Source of the DNA: Tetragonia tetragonoides
Taxonomy: Eukaryota; Streptophyta; Magnoliopsida; Caryophyllales; Aizoaceae
DNA: 64,000 nt
Assembly (NCBI GenBank): GCA_038025085.1
Contig: CM076144.1
Span: 20,157,501-20,221,500 of the forward strand
Direction of reading: 5' to 3'
The position numbers were made by a program, and so were the translations under genes. Position 1 is the stretch's first letter. Each line of letters begins with the position of its first letter. Below are positions 9,847 through 23,883 of this stretch, piece by piece. The notes below the pieces were generated by a model. That model was not told the DNA's origin. It saw only the letters and a list, made by a program, of their open reading frames with translations, and did not search any database.

Positions 9847-12800
9847 TCATATCCTGAATCGTTGGTTTGCACGGTCTTTCTTTGCTAGCAATTTTGCCTT
9901 CTTTGCCACAGTTTCCTGGAAAAGATTTGGTCCACCAAAGCTATTCCTCGACACCCTAACCCTTTTTCTTTTACCACGGTCATAATCCTCATCCCTGTAA
10001 AGTTTCATGGAGGCATACAAAATTCAGCTAAAATAAATGACACATCCTACAGAATTAATTTGCTAAAATAACACACATAATCAGCCACTATCTTCCCCTG
10101 CTACCAAATGACATGGGGCACTCGTAGAGATTGGGTCTGGGATTATTAGCTAGGGAAAATGGCGCGGCATTACAAAGCCCAGAAACATATTTACCCTATG
10201 TCAGATTGGAAACGGCCAAGATACTAAAGTGGCATTTATTTACTATTTTTAGTGATCCACCCAATAGCTAATTGCTACGGAGTAATTTTTATGACTGCCC
10301 AATAACAAATTCGTAATCTTCTAACACCAAATACAATAAGGTATTTTATTGGACTCTGGCAGTGGAATTATGTTTGGTGAACCGATCAAAAAAACCCATA
10401 AACCCTAGCTAGGGATACTGCTCAAATAAATATATGGTTTAATCAATATCACAATTTCTCAACATTCTAAATTTGAAGCATCTTAGACAGAAAAAAGTTA
10501 GGGCTTGGAATTGACGAAGGGAGGGAAAGAATAGCAGCAAGTTGGGGTAAATTATTTTAACCATTTTAAGAGGATAATCAGAGTAGTAAACCCATTTCAC
10601 GAACTGCTCACCCAATCTGTGTCTAAACACCTCATATCAGTAAAAAGCAATGTGCCAAAAGACAGACTTGCACATCCACTCACACAAATGAAAAGTACAA
10701 TAAGAAAACATGTAAATCAACTCACCATTCATCCAGTACATAACCAATGCTAGAGGTGCATTGACCATTTGATTTCGTAATTCCAGGAGACTCTATTCCT
10801 TCCCAATGTCCAACTGAAAGCCATAATCATGGAAACTACCATCAATTACAACATAAAAGCTAATCATCATCATCATGTAAAAATGAGAAACTTGTCCTGT
10901 ACAGGAGATCCACTACATGAAAGTAACTTGAAAGCAGCACCAAGAGTGTTTAATACATATTACAGTGACTTTCAGCAACAACAATGCAAATACAAGGTGA
11001 CGGCAAACTGTTGATTTGAACAAAACACACCAAATTCATAAACTATCTATTCAGGGAAGCAAATTCAGAACAGTATAGTTTACCAGTTTATTAGAAAAAA
11101 TATATCATTCAAACTATGTCTAGCCACTCCGAAATAACGCCAACATAACAACATTAGACAATTTAAGCATTTATGATCCCACTCTTATCGATGGAAGAAT
11201 CTCCGATCACAAGTGCATAAGTGGCAAAGGGGATGCTAGCATGACACTATACATCTTTACTTGAGAAGGTCACATGACTAGTACACGTCTCTAATTCAAA
11301 AACATGCCCCAAAAATACAGTAAGAGAAGGCAAAAAATTCAAAATTTGAAACTTAAAAGCTTTGTTCGAGTGGCACGTAGAAGTCTAACTCCTAATAAGT
11401 GATATATTGAGCCATACCAGCATCCCTATGGCACTTCTGCTATTTGTGATCTGAGATTCCCTCGTCGATTAGCATGGGTCCCCAAATGTTCAACATTTGT
11501 AAATTGGGAATTTTTACTTACATTTTCCAAGTTGGGATAATTTTGTTAAACAACTCAAATTTCAGATTGTTTAAAGTAACTTTTGCAAGAAAATAAAGCC
11601 TATAGTCAAACAGAGCTACCATACACGAGCATTTGAAATGAGGAATTCCAACACAGATTTGAGCAAATCAACAAAGCCAAACAAAGTTGCTCACCAGCAA
11701 TCTCCTCGCGTCCTCCTTTACCAGCAATAGCTACCCCATTTTCAAGTTCAGAATTGAATTCTTTTGAACAAGTGGAATCACTAACACCCATATCATCTGC
11801 TTCCAGTGAACTGCTCGCACCTGCCTGTAGCAGCTTACCAGTCGCCAGGACAGTTTTGCTGCAAGTACCACTATCTTTAAGCTCCCGAACAGAACTTACA
11901 ATGGGGGAATTAATCTCATAAGAAGTTACACACTTCTTAGAAGCATCCAGCTGTCGCTCTCCCTGACAAGACATGGAACCAGAGATTCTGCCAGATGTTG
12001 AAGGACCAGAGATAAGATCCTCGGTGAGCGAGTGTACTTGCAAAACATTTTTCTTGCTCTGCTTCGTCCTTTTGCATTTTTTCCTCTTTCTCAAGCTTAA
12101 GGACGCACCATAGAGGATCTTGATGCTAAGATGCGTTCCTACAACCCTAAACTTCATAATCTTCTTCAACGATTGTCGATGCAGAGTAGGAGGGGATTCC
12201 CTAGGACATATTCCATTGGGGCAAGGGGATTTTGTAAGACATGATGCATTGGTGCGAGTGGCTTTAATAGGACATGGTGCATTGGTGTGTGTGGATTTAG
12301 TTGGACATGAATTGGAATTTGGCAGTTTCACGGGGGCAGGAGCTCGCTCCTACAAAATACCCACAACCATTTTAAGAAAACATCAGTGTCGCTCCCTGTG
12401 GTACAAGAATGGGAGGGGGTAGTCAGGCAATAAAACTTACTTTGCAAATTCCAGTGTCGCTGTTTGGTGGAGTTGTTGACTGTGATATATTTTGTTGAAC
12501 TAGTACCTCAGAAGCTTTACTCCTTTCACAATCATTCAAAAACAAAGTAGATGAGATCATTTCCCTTGGATTCTTATCAGCACAAACATTTTGGAAGACC
12601 GTAACACCAGGGGAGGAGGAACAAGAACTTGAAGAATTTTTCTTAGTTGTCAAATTTTCCTTCTGAGCAACATTCATGGCTTTCTTAGGAGTAAAATTCT
12701 TCCTATCACGAACATAGAACAACATGTACGCTTTCTGCTCCAAGACAGTCCTCTCACTTACCTGTACAACCTGATTTATGTAACCACAAAACAAAAACAA

Positions 12801-15800
12801 GTCGTCATGCAAGGATACCCTCACGAGATATTACTCTAAGCACTTGATAATAGACTTTCTAGAAACAAGAGAAGAGGGGGAGGGGAAGGGGAGGGGGGGG
12901 GGGGAGGGAGCCCAAGTCAACAGAAGAAAATATATGAAACCAGCAATGTCACATTATCACCCCTCTATACCCCCTCATTTTGGATATTTGGGGGGATGAA
13001 GATCAAGTCATAGTAGGAAGCATTCCAGCTAGGTCTGAAGCAAGGTATGGATAAATGAGAAATAGGATTATTTAAGCAGATTAAAACATTTTCCTTTCAT
13101 GACCAAGTTTTGCAGGACAACTACATAAAACAAGTCCGTATAAAAACCGAACAGAAATGCATGTGATATGGTAAGCAATCACACCAATCGAATCACCTGG
13201 CCCCACTAGATATTAACAGAATTAGAGATACTTTCAGCAGAAATAAAGAGAGCAAGTTCTAGGCTAGCCGAAAATCAAAGTTAATCAAAAGTTTGGATAA
13301 CGATGGACAAATAATAGCTCCAAATCGAATCAATAAGAAAGAAGATATTGGGTCTCATGGTACCCTGCTCCAGTTCCCTTACAAAACTTTTGGTTAAGTC
13401 ATTGACTGTATTACTTCAATTCAATTGAACACTCACCATCAAGTATCAACATTTCTGGTTTGTGGAGATCATACATGTCCATGGAAAAGGACTACTTAAA
13501 TCCAATCATGAGTGTCAATACCACTAGAAATTGTGACTAAAATCTTTCCCGAATCTTGCAAACATCTCGAGCACAATAATTTAACGCAGCAGTAAGAAAC
13601 TGAATTTTTTTAAGAGAGAGACTCATAACTCACCCTATTGTCATCAAGGGAGTACCATAAGCCACTTGACGTGCGGACAAAGCAATAATAGTGACCAGAA
13701 TGTGTGCTCCAACCAGCATGAACCAAAACTCCATAGAGTGTATACTTCAAATCACCCTCCTAAAATGCCCGGGGGGGGGGGGGGGGAAAGAGTATTATGA
13801 GTCACAAATTTGGGACAACAAGCTGCAAGGCTATTAGGTGCATCTAGACAGTTAATCAGTAAACAATCTTAATTTTTCTTTTCTTGATATTCTAACAGTT
13901 AAATCTTCCTTCCGCCGATTAAATTGCAAGGCCACTTTGATGTGGTTGCCTTTCCTGTTAATATTCTACAGTCCAGGTGATGCCAATCAGGTATAAACAA
14001 GTAAGGTCATATATTCATTATCAGATCTCTGAACAGCAGCAAATCATTTACCCACTATTAGCATTAACAGAGTGTGAGATAAATTTGTGCACTTTGGATT
14101 TTTGCCAATAGAGTGTTCCCACAGATGGCTTTGAAAAGTTTAACACAGAGATTGGAGAGCAATCTTGTACTGCTTTTTCTGTTTTGGAGGACACCCTGTC
14201 CTCACTTTTGTATAGTTAAACTTCATTATTAATACAAGTCCTTTTCTATCTAAAGTGTTTGCACACTATTTCTACTATTCAGTTCAACACTTCATTTTAG
14301 ATGTAAGAATATATATTAGTAGAAAGGACACACTACAGCCCACTAGGAAAATGTCTTAGTAGCATTAATTACAATTTCCGTACTTCAACTAAACATGAGT
14401 TACTTATATTTTTCGTACTCCCTGTACTTTCCTATTTTTTTCATCAGAATTTTGTCCGTTGATGTGAATCACTTGCTACTCTTGCCTAGTCAACGGCATG
14501 ATTGCACACACTTTCACCCCCTAGATCCACCTATTGTGTTGTAAATACTACTCAAGTTTAAAATTATTAAAGATGAACGCTATTCAAGAAATACAAAGGT
14601 GGAAGCAGAAAAGGGACCCAACCTCATTAAAGAATAACTACTATTAAGCCGTGAATGGACACTTCATACTCTAGAGCACAAAATTGACATGCACGAATCA
14701 CAATCCATCAAAAGCCACACAATAGAACCAAAAAGAGGATAAAAGAAAATTCCACCCAAATAACATTTAACACTTGCACCCAAAAAAAAAACATTTAATG
14801 CTAACTTGCATATCTACAGGAGGAACGATGAACATACATAGGCTCCACTGACAAAAGGTTTCAGATCCAATGTAGAACCAAAATGAACTTTCTTGTCAAT
14901 CTTTTGCCCAGAGAGATATGAACGAAAACGCTTCAAATGGATAGCAAGGACATAAGGTGCTTTGTGTACTGTGAGCTGTTTGAATGCATTAACTTTCTGC
15001 ATGCACCTTTCACATTTATACTGTCTCTCTCCACCATCCAATTGTTCAGCAGCAGTGAAGTGCGTAAGAGCTTTATAAAGAGAATCAGCCTTCGCTATTT
15101 CAAGGCTCAAATCTAAGAACGGATCAAATGTATTTGAGCTATATGAGCACTGCAAGCATTTCACCTGTAAATTATAGACCTGGTAAGACTTGCATAATTG
15201 CATTGCACATTTATTTGCCACAGTAGACGTTATATAGAGTGAAGAGTCAGCAATTCTACATGAAGCTTTCAAAAATATTCACAACTCCCTCGATTCAGGA
15301 GTCCAACATGGCAGGATTTGGAAATCCGCACCAGTGTTTTTAAGATTTCTACCTGACTGCGAAGGCGACCCCCAAAGATCTTATGAACCAAACTTTTCTC
15401 ATAAGCACCAGATGATTCTGAAGGCAATCCTGAAGGTAAGCAACATTTATGCATTGACTCCAGCAAATGTATCATGTATTCATGTGCATCCTGCTGTCTG
15501 GCATTTCGAAAGTTCCGTGATATGCCTTGTTATGAGTCAAGGAACAATAATACATATACATCTGCACGGGGATTTTTAATAAACTGGAAATCCTGGGGAA
15601 AGAGATGAAGGGAAAGCACTGTTTAACCAGAAACAACATTATTAAGTGGAAAAATAGCCAGCATATTGGTCTATCTTTAATCTCAAGTGAACTTTTGGAT
15701 TTAACAAGCACTCCTAACTCTAAAAAGTATGCTAAAATGAACCTAAAATTATGATTTGGAGTCTGAGAATCACCCGAAATATGCTTCAAAACTTTCTCTT

Positions 15801-18800
15801 TTCTTAAATCAAATAAACAAGAACCAAACAATAGAGGTCCAACAATTGACATCAACAGTCCAAAGTGAGGCTTTTTTTGAGGTATAAGTGATGACATTTA
15901 TATAATCTAGCCACAAGTCAATGAAAACAAGAAGACAAGAGAGGTAATTACGTCAAAGTATGTATAACAAAAACACTCAGGCATGACAAAGACATCTGAC
16001 ACTATGAAAAAAGTGAGCACCTTTCCCATCAGGGCCAGAAGACAAAAGATGTAGAATTTAGAAAGCAAAAGAAGGTTCCATAAGAACTTCTAGTTACATC
16101 CATAACATCTCATAAACTTAAACACAATTAATTGGAATATGTTTGAAGGATACATCTCAGGTTGGAAACAAGATATTTAGGTGCTAATATTCTCCCTGTA
16201 GATTGTAGCGCATGACTAACATGTTTATGAATGGCACATAACGCACAGAAACCAGCAATTTGACCTGAAATAGAGGATAAACGAATCAGTGAACGATAAA
16301 TTTATCATTTACAAAGTCAACTTGCAAGACTAACAGTTATATCTAAGTAACAAGCATACCAAACAAGACAACTATCCCATATGGGCTAGAAGAACTTGCA
16401 CAAGCCACAGTCGGAATACATTGTATCATACATGTCAAATTAGTCAAGCAAACACATTTGAGGATTTTCATTGAACTAGGATCAGTAATTAGACTGCTCG
16501 AGCACACAATCACTTGGCCCATAGTTCTTCCAGCAGGTCCAGTTGCTGGACAGTATAAATATCTTCAGGTAAACTGAAAACTAGAATACAGCTTCAGCAT
16601 AACAAGACAAATACATTTATAATGTTCAACTAATTTCAGAATTTAACCTTCATAACCTAAATTCTTTCAAGAATCTTCTAGTTACACTCAACAAGAGAGC
16701 TTCGTCATCATACTACTCCTATCTCCACTCCCAGCAGCACACTCAAGCCACCAAGGCAAACATACCACCAGTATACAGATGCTTCCAGTAGTGCCAACAA
16801 ACTTCAGCTGAACCAATGGCCCCATCCTTAGGTCATTGGCAACACAATCACCTCACGGATGCTCATCCGAATTGCCCCTCCCCTTCCTCCCTCAAATAAA
16901 AAAAGTAAACGAAAATGTTTGCAGGAACAGTCACTTGCCTATTTAAGTCATAGCGCCCCAAATCCAACAAATAGCAAAATTCGGTGTTCACTGTTCACAT
17001 TCAACAAGCACCAAGTCAGGCTAAAGTTTATTATAGGCTATAGCTTAGATGAAAACAATGACACGGAGGTTATTACCATTTTGAGTTCCATTTATTTTCA
17101 TAGTCTAGTTCCCCTACGCATTGATAATACTACCTTTATTTTGAAATGATTGCATAACATCTACACAGAATGCACAGTATGGACTATGGACACTAGACAC
17201 TCCATTTTAAGCCAAAAAGATGCAGGCTAGTCTGACATGGGAATGGATACTGGACACTCTGACACTTAGCCGAGTCCGAGCAACATAGGATTCCAGTCTT
17301 TCTTCCTGAAGGGGCAGTTTTTTTCCATATTACCTCTATCCAATCTCCTTTCCAACCTTACCAACAATGCAGGAACCATTTATACAACTCCAATTTCTGT
17401 CATAAATCATAATTGGAGTACTATTTGAAAAGACCTCCCCTCTTCCTTTCTCTACATAGCTTGAAGACATGGTGCCTACCTCCCTCAAAACCATCGAGGG
17501 ATTTAAATGATGCTTTGAAATACAGACTAGAACAAATTTGGCTTTGTAAAGTTTAAATTTTAGTTAGATACTGGTAACACAGGGAATGTTAGGAGTATGC
17601 TATTATTTCATCAAGAACATTACCGTTTATTTCCGAAGATGTAATAAACTGTCAAAAGAAATAAATACTTGGATAGTGAACAGTGTACAGATTGGTTTGG
17701 TAAGTATGGATTATGGAAGAAGTGTTTAATCATTGTAGTTAGTAGTGTATCTAAGTCATATGCATAAATTTTTATCAATGTTGAAAGAAGCTTTTCTTGA
17801 AGGGTCATAAATTTTTACATGCTTTAATGGAACCAGTAAACCATTTTCAAGATAAGAGAAACTATACGTTCAACAGTTTAGGATTCCCTTAATTACAGTC
17901 CATATTAGTATCTTATAAAATAGGGTAGGGTCTTAGGATTTTTTGCAAAATACTACCCCTAATTGAATTATTTGCACAAATGCACCCTTAACTGCATTAT
18001 TGTCTCCAAATTGGCAGCCCAAGCACTTTCCATCCAAATTTTCATTAATTTTATAATTTGGGACCACAAATTGGGGCGGAGGGAATATAATTTGGGACCA
18101 CAGATTGGAAAAAATGGCATGATAATGAAGAAGCGAACAATATGCTTATCTTGATGGCAGGATATATTATATATGGTTAATTATTCCCACTGCATTTCAT
18201 GATTTCACTGATACCGAAAAAAAGAAGAATAGCTTTCCTTGAAATGATTAACAATAGACACTTGAAACATCTGCATCGAACAGTGAATTGAAAAGCTCAT
18301 AGTCATAACAGTAGGGGACAACAAAGGGGATAGAGGAAAAGATGGGAGACTCACAAGTATTTTGGTGCTTGCCACTTTGCAAATAGGCGACGAAGGGCTC
18401 TGTGTAAGTGAGACACTGAAGAACGGAGTTAAGAAAACATGTGTTCCCAAGATTTTCCAAACCAGCACCCTGTAATATTTGTCGGTAGTATATTGGTTAA
18501 TAACTAGTAACTGCTAAGACATAATGAGATTTTAACATCAAAATGAAACACCAACTGACAGTGGCCCAAGTAGTTGAGATTTGAGAATCAGAGGGGAAGG
18601 AAAAAAAGTAGAGGAGCAGCAAAACTTACAATCCTTCGAAAATGCATGCGAAAAGCGAGGTCCGGATCAAGGGTGGAATCAAGGAACTCAGAGGGGTCAG
18701 ATTTTTTGGAGGAAGAGGATGGGGGAGATCGAGTTGAAGGGGAGGAGGTACAAGGGTTTAAAGTTTTAAGCTTGAAATTGCAATTGTTAGGGGAAGAGGA

Positions 18801-18893
18801 GAATGGCTTCCTGGCCATATGGAAGTCAACTCGCCGCTGCAACAGGGAGGGGGATGCTGAGACATCCACAGAAACGTCCTGTCTATTGCTCAT
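9847..18893 (-). CDS. UBP23: Ubiquitin carboxyl-terminal hydrolase 23-like, intact, 10 coding exons
   Basis: Exons (minus strand): 18630-18893, 18355-18469, 16154-16264, 15353-15525, 14838-15164, 13634-13759, 12441-12770, 11695-12349, 10726-10813, 9847-9994. All introns are GT-AG and phases agree, giving 2337 bp and 778 aa. The peptidase C19 (USP) fold cleaves ubiquitin from conjugates. The Cys box [13 protein letters not shown] has catalytic Cys99, the QQDAHEYM block is present, and Cys224/227 and Cys272/275 form the zinc ribbon. The His box has His353 in HSGHYY, with Asp369/370 in SLDDN. The basic C-terminus ([20 protein letters not shown]) and the [13 protein letters not shown] block match plant UBP23 as I recall it. 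At 778 aa it is somewhat shorter than I expect for that family. The first in-frame ATG after the 5'UTR intron acceptor was taken as start. No lesions were seen, so it is probably a functional nuclear/nucleolar deubiquitinase. Confidence 0.93.
12868..12906. repeat. G-rich tract in UBP23-like intron
   Basis: Runs of G (GGGGGAGGGGAAGGGGAGGG followed by a longer G run) lie on the non-coding strand of intron 6, so the pre-mRNA is C-rich here. Four or more G-runs could form a G-quadruplex on this DNA strand. A second G homopolymer lies at about 13769-13786, directly beside the acceptor of intron 5. Confidence 0.8.
16265..18354. other. Long intron 2 of the UBP23-like gene
   Basis: A 2.1-kb intron. 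I see no coding exon inside. Around 18060-18105 the phrase AATTTGGGACCACA is repeated next to GGGGCGGAGGGAATA, which resembles one Stowaway terminus, but no partner end was found. Confidence 0.5.
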
Positions 18894-20021
18894 TCTTTGT
18901 TTCCACGACTCCAGAGCATTCGCCTTCTCGACATCAATAGCCAACTGTCCACTTTTACCATAGAGTTAAGGAAGTCAATTCAAAGAGCTAAAATAATCAT
19001 ATTACCTGAGGGGGATAGTGCCAAATATTTATTTTTTTTATAAGAAAAACAGTACATGTATAACATGGAAAAGAAGATACAATCTAGGAGGACATGAAGT
19101 CCTTAGAACAACAAATGTTACAATGATCCCCGATTCCATCATATGTCAATAAGTGATTAGAAGCACCAGTACCTTGGTCCATAACGACAAACAACAAAAT
19201 ACAGCTCCCAATCCCAACCTGTATCCCCCGTTTGAGACTCCCCTGAAAAAATGCAAGAGTTATGCTCCAACCATAGACAGCAGAAAATGGCCATCACTAC
19301 ATACCACCTTGGTAACTTATCATCATTTCCCCTACTAACTCCAATATGTGTTGTCAAACGATGTTGTGCAGTATATAAAGCCTCCACCACAACGATTAAC
19401 CTAGATTACAATGCCAGAACAAATGTATCGATTGGGAGCTAATTACGCGGTATAAATTATTGGACTTGATTGTGGTTAGATTGAAGGTGATCAACCGTTT
19501 AGGTACGCCCCACCCCAGTCCTCAGTCCTCACATACACACACACTGCCCGCTTATTATTATTGGCTAGGCACGCCAAACCTGTGGAAAGCAAATCCCTTG
19601 AATAATCACCCCCCCCCCCGCCACAATATTGAACCCCAAATTCCAGGCATACCCAGAATGTAAAACACGAATGGAAAGCATGAGCAACACAATCAAGTCT
19701 AGTCAACTAGCTACCTGGAAAATCAAGCTAGAATATTTTTCAATATCGGCAAATAGAAACAAGTTCACAAATTACAGTTACCCAATTTTTTGCAAACAAT
19801 AAGCACATAGCTCAAATTCCAATAGCTAAGCCTAAGGCACTATCAGTAATGCAAAGTAGCACAGAATTACAAAGCCCAAGTAGCAAAACTATAAAGCACT
19901 ATCAGTAATTCACTATTAGTAGCCTGAAATGATGAATAAAATAAAGGGATGATGATCATGATGAAATATGATGAAATACGATGAAAGTGAAAAGAAGAGT
20001 CTAATGAGGGCAAAAACGTAC

Positions 20022-20250
20022 CTGGTTTGTTAGTGGTAAACGCACAAAGGAGATAACCAATGTGTTGGAGAGAGAGAGGAAATGAGGTTGATTTGCCGGG
20101 GTGGTGGTGGCAAGAGAGAGACAAAAGGAGCGCGCTCAAGAGAGAGAGAGAGAAGGGAAGGAGGCGATGAGGCGAGTAAAGGGGTTACGGAAAGGGTAGG
20201 GTTCTTTCTTCTTCAAACACTAAGAAAGCGGGTGTTTTATTTGAGAGCCT
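20022..20250 (-). other. Putative 5'UTR exon of the UBP23-like gene
   Basis: A CT-rich, 5'UTR-like stretch on the minus strand ends in a strong donor (ACCAG|GTACGT at 20022/20021). The next acceptor in the same direction is GGACAG just before 18944, in the coding frame but upstream of its first ATG. This implies a ~1.1-kb 5'UTR intron (18945-20021), common in plant housekeeping genes. The transcription start is not determined; a TATA-like TTATAATT on the minus strand lies near 20283-20290. Confidence 0.6.
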
Positions 20251-20290
20251 GTACCCCAATTTCCTAGTCAGACAGTGAGTAATTATAAAT

Positions 20291-22980
20291 TAGACCTGAC
20301 GAATGAGTTGTTTGAATTGGGTTTGGTTCGGATCCTTTCGGTTCCTATCGTTTTCGGAACAACTTGTATGGGTTTGATTCGGATTCTGTTCACACAGGTT
20401 CAAGTTTGGTTTTGATTTGTTCAAAATGCTTCGATGAGTCTATCACTAATCACAAGTGCCAGGGTCGGTTAGTTTGCTAAGGGGGAGGGATTAGCGGGAT
20501 TCAAACTCAGTTGACATTTAGGTTACCTAGACGAATTTTCGCTAGGCTAGACTAAGTCTGATTTTTTAATTTTTCTTAGAAGTTAGTTTCTCTTCATCTT
20601 CACAAAGTAGATTGAAGTTAGAGATTGAGTATTTGATGGAAATCATGCTGATTGATGGGGTGGATAACATAGTTGAACTGGTATAATTTGAACTATAAAA
20701 TTATGTACTACATAGTTCCTTTGCCATACTGATTAAACAGGATAATTTTAGTTTACAAAATGAGTAAGACTACACTATAAATCATTGGAATTTGTAAAAA
20801 TTACCAACTTGGTTTGATTTTTATTGTCACTCAGAATGTAATGTTGATATTGTCATCAATAAAAAGTCCTTCAAAGTCAAGTCTAGGACATTACAATGGA
20901 GGTTCAATTCAGATGATGGAAGTAATAAAATATGAACAAGTAATGTTTCCTGTGAATATTTGTTTCCCCTGTTGCTCAATTCACATCTTTTGCTTTCTTT
21001 AATTGTCCTGGCATGCAAAGTATTGTGATTTAAACTCATATCTTTAATATATATGATTGCTGATAGGTGCTTTGGTTTTGTTGAAAAAAAAGTCTAAGCT
21101 CTCTCTAAGCCCAATTGTCCCTTTTGTCAAAAAATTTAACTTAGAATGTTAAATCCTTGCGCTGCTGAAGAACAAAATAGACGAGAGACCTAGATCGTAG
21201 ATCTTATGTTACCCAACCCGAGCTTTATAGAAAGTTGTTAGCCTTATCTACTCACTAGACAGTTGAAGCTTATGTGTCTGACCACAACTTCTTACCTAAC
21301 CTCCCAATTCTACCCAAGTCAAACAAGAATCGTTTGTTCTGAACTTTAAACACCACAACATAGTGAACCCATAACTCTTACCAGTTGCCACCAGAAAAAT
21401 AGGCTAATACAATAAAAAGCCTCAGCACATGTGGGACCTATACTACTATACTTGAGCATACAAAAGAAAAACCTTCTGTAGTTTTCCACCAAGACCTGCA
21501 GCATGCAAGAAAGCAGCTTAGAGCAAAAAGCAATTCAATCTACAGGATCAAACTCAGTAAAACAAAGAGGTGACACATAACAATATTAACTATTTTCCAA
21601 TGCTACAATCAATTGAACACCCTAATTTCAAAGGTATAAACTCTTTATCTGAACTATGAAGTCTCCTAACCCCGTCCTCAGTGGGAATGTTCCGGTTGGT
21701 TGTTGTTGTTAATCACCTTCTGGATATAATGTTCCTAGCATGAACTCGGGAAATCTGTGTGCTTCTGTGTGCATGATGTAGAGGTTTGATCTTATTACTT
21801 CTGGTGTATGGCTATGCATCAAAAATCTTATACTCAGCAGTTGGTCATCTAGACAGTGGTCTTATGTTTTGCTCAAATAGTGTGTCTTATGTTGATATCA
21901 CAAATGTTCTTAATCCCTGTATTCATTTGTTTGCTAAACCTTTCTGTTGGTGTGAATTTTTCAATCTAGGAACTGAGATCACCTTTCACTAGATAGCGCC
22001 ACAGAAGTGTGTATCCTAAGTTTGATGGGTTATTTTTTTTTTTATCATGTTAATGTTCTTTTAAATTCTCTTCAATTAACCTTTGTGATGTAAAAAATTT
22101 CCTCATCTGATTGCCCGATCCTAGGTAGAAAGCATATGCTCTATCTACATTTAGACCATTTAGGCAGAAGTCAAGCAGGTGAACCCCCTCCAAACAATGT
22201 TTATATCCTCTTAAGAGATATCTATAGTCTGTATAATATACCAGCTACACAAATTTCATATTTGTTACATTGGAAACAATGTAGCCGACTACCAAGTATT
22301 CCATATATGTATTCAAAACTTTATTTTTCTCCGAAGATATATCATGGGCCTTATGTTGAGCATTCAACTTATTAGTTTGTTGCTTGATAAAAATAAAGAC
22401 TTTTTAGTTTGTTGAGTTGATTTGCATTGAATAGTATTCTCGTGTAGGAAGGAGAACACTCAGAGCACAGCGGTAATACCCAAGAAATTTAAGTGTTTAA
22501 ATTAGTGTAATAGAGATAGTCACCCGTAATCAGTGGTGCTAGTGATATTAGGAGTTTTATCATTTGACTCATTTGAGGTTCTTTGTAGTATTTAAAGTGA
22601 CCTTTATATAGTGTAGTACTTATATAAGGACACCTAAAAAAGTGAAATTTTATTATATGTCTGATCCGTTAAAAGTCAGTATCAAAAACAAGGAGATCCC
22701 ATAAGATCAAGAAGAAAAAAATAAATAAATTGTGGTGCCCACTTGTTAACCCTCCAACACGTCTCTTTGGACTTATCTCTTTTTGGTACTAATCTACAAT
22801 TCACCGCCTAAACCTTTCGGGTATAAAAGCCACACAAGTACAACTTGAGATTGGTCTTGCTTAGCTTCAAAGAAAAAAAGAGAGAGTAGAAAATTTAGAG
22901 GCCAATACTAGTAGCCTCGGTGAAGATGTAAGAAAAGAATAATAATCAATAAAACTTATGATGGGTTTGGTTGGGTAGTA
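20291..22980. other. Intergenic, no supported gene
   Basis: AT-rich with short scattered ORFs lacking recognisable domains. Near 22820 a TATA-like GTATAAAAG is followed by a purine-rich leader-like stretch and AATAAA-type motifs at 22940. This could be the promoter of a locus that the LINE at 22997 interrupted, but no downstream gene is recognisable on either side of the LINE. Confidence 0.4.
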
Positions 22981-23883
22981 AAGTCAAAGCTTGGTAAGGG
23001 GCAGGAGAGGAAAAAGTTGGCATGAGAGAGAAAGTGAAGAGAGAGAAAGAGAAATTCAAGAAAATAAAGAAAACAAAGTCACCCGATATCCCTTTGTCTT
23101 AACCGTTAAATTATTCATCTAATAGAGATTTTTGTAATTTATGCCTTGGATTTGTTTATCATAGAAACTCTCACAATGTCAATCGTCCTATTCCAGTCAC
23201 AATCTATGCTTTTGAGTTGTTCAGTGATGCGAATTTTCAACAAGATATTGAAATCCCTAAATTTGTGCCCAATTCTCAAATTATCCAAATCAAAGCCTTT
23301 AACCAGTGGTTTGGCCAGAAATCTCTCTTCATCTGGGTTTCTTATTTTCTATTACCCCCGATTAGTATTTTCTTTGTTGTTTTGTGGCCCCAATTCGTGA
23401 GGAGTTTCCAGCTTGCTCATACAAACCCTAATTTTTTTTTTGTGCGAGCATTTATTGAGTTCTACTGTTTCGTTCAGAGCCCCAGATTTAGGGGATTTAT
23501 GTCGTTGGGGTTTTCACTTGCAAAGGACGAATTTCCCCTTTTTTCAGAATTTTGGTGGTTTGATAATATACCCATATCAGAGTGCATTTATGGTTTTCAC
23601 TGTTCTAAGTAGATGTCGGGGTTTCTCTCACCTCTTGGCTACTACCTTCACATCGCTAGGATGGTGGTCTGTTGAGCTCCGAGCTGCTCAAGCCAGCTTG
23701 CTGGGCTTTTCACCACTAGTCTCCTCCCTTTGCCCAGTAGATCTTGCCTTTCAGTATTCCTTTGTGAGTATTCTGGTTGCCTATTTAAGGTGCCCCTTAG
23801 CTAGGTTTTGTCTTGCACCTCTCCCTCTTATCTCTATTTGTTTCTTTCTCAGTGCATGCTCTAGTTTTTGTGCTTGTTTTGCT

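Noticed and set aside
18060..18110. Possible Stowaway end in intron 2 of the UBP23-like gene
   Set aside because: A single GGGGCGGAGGGAATA-like terminus without a partner TIR or TA duplication.
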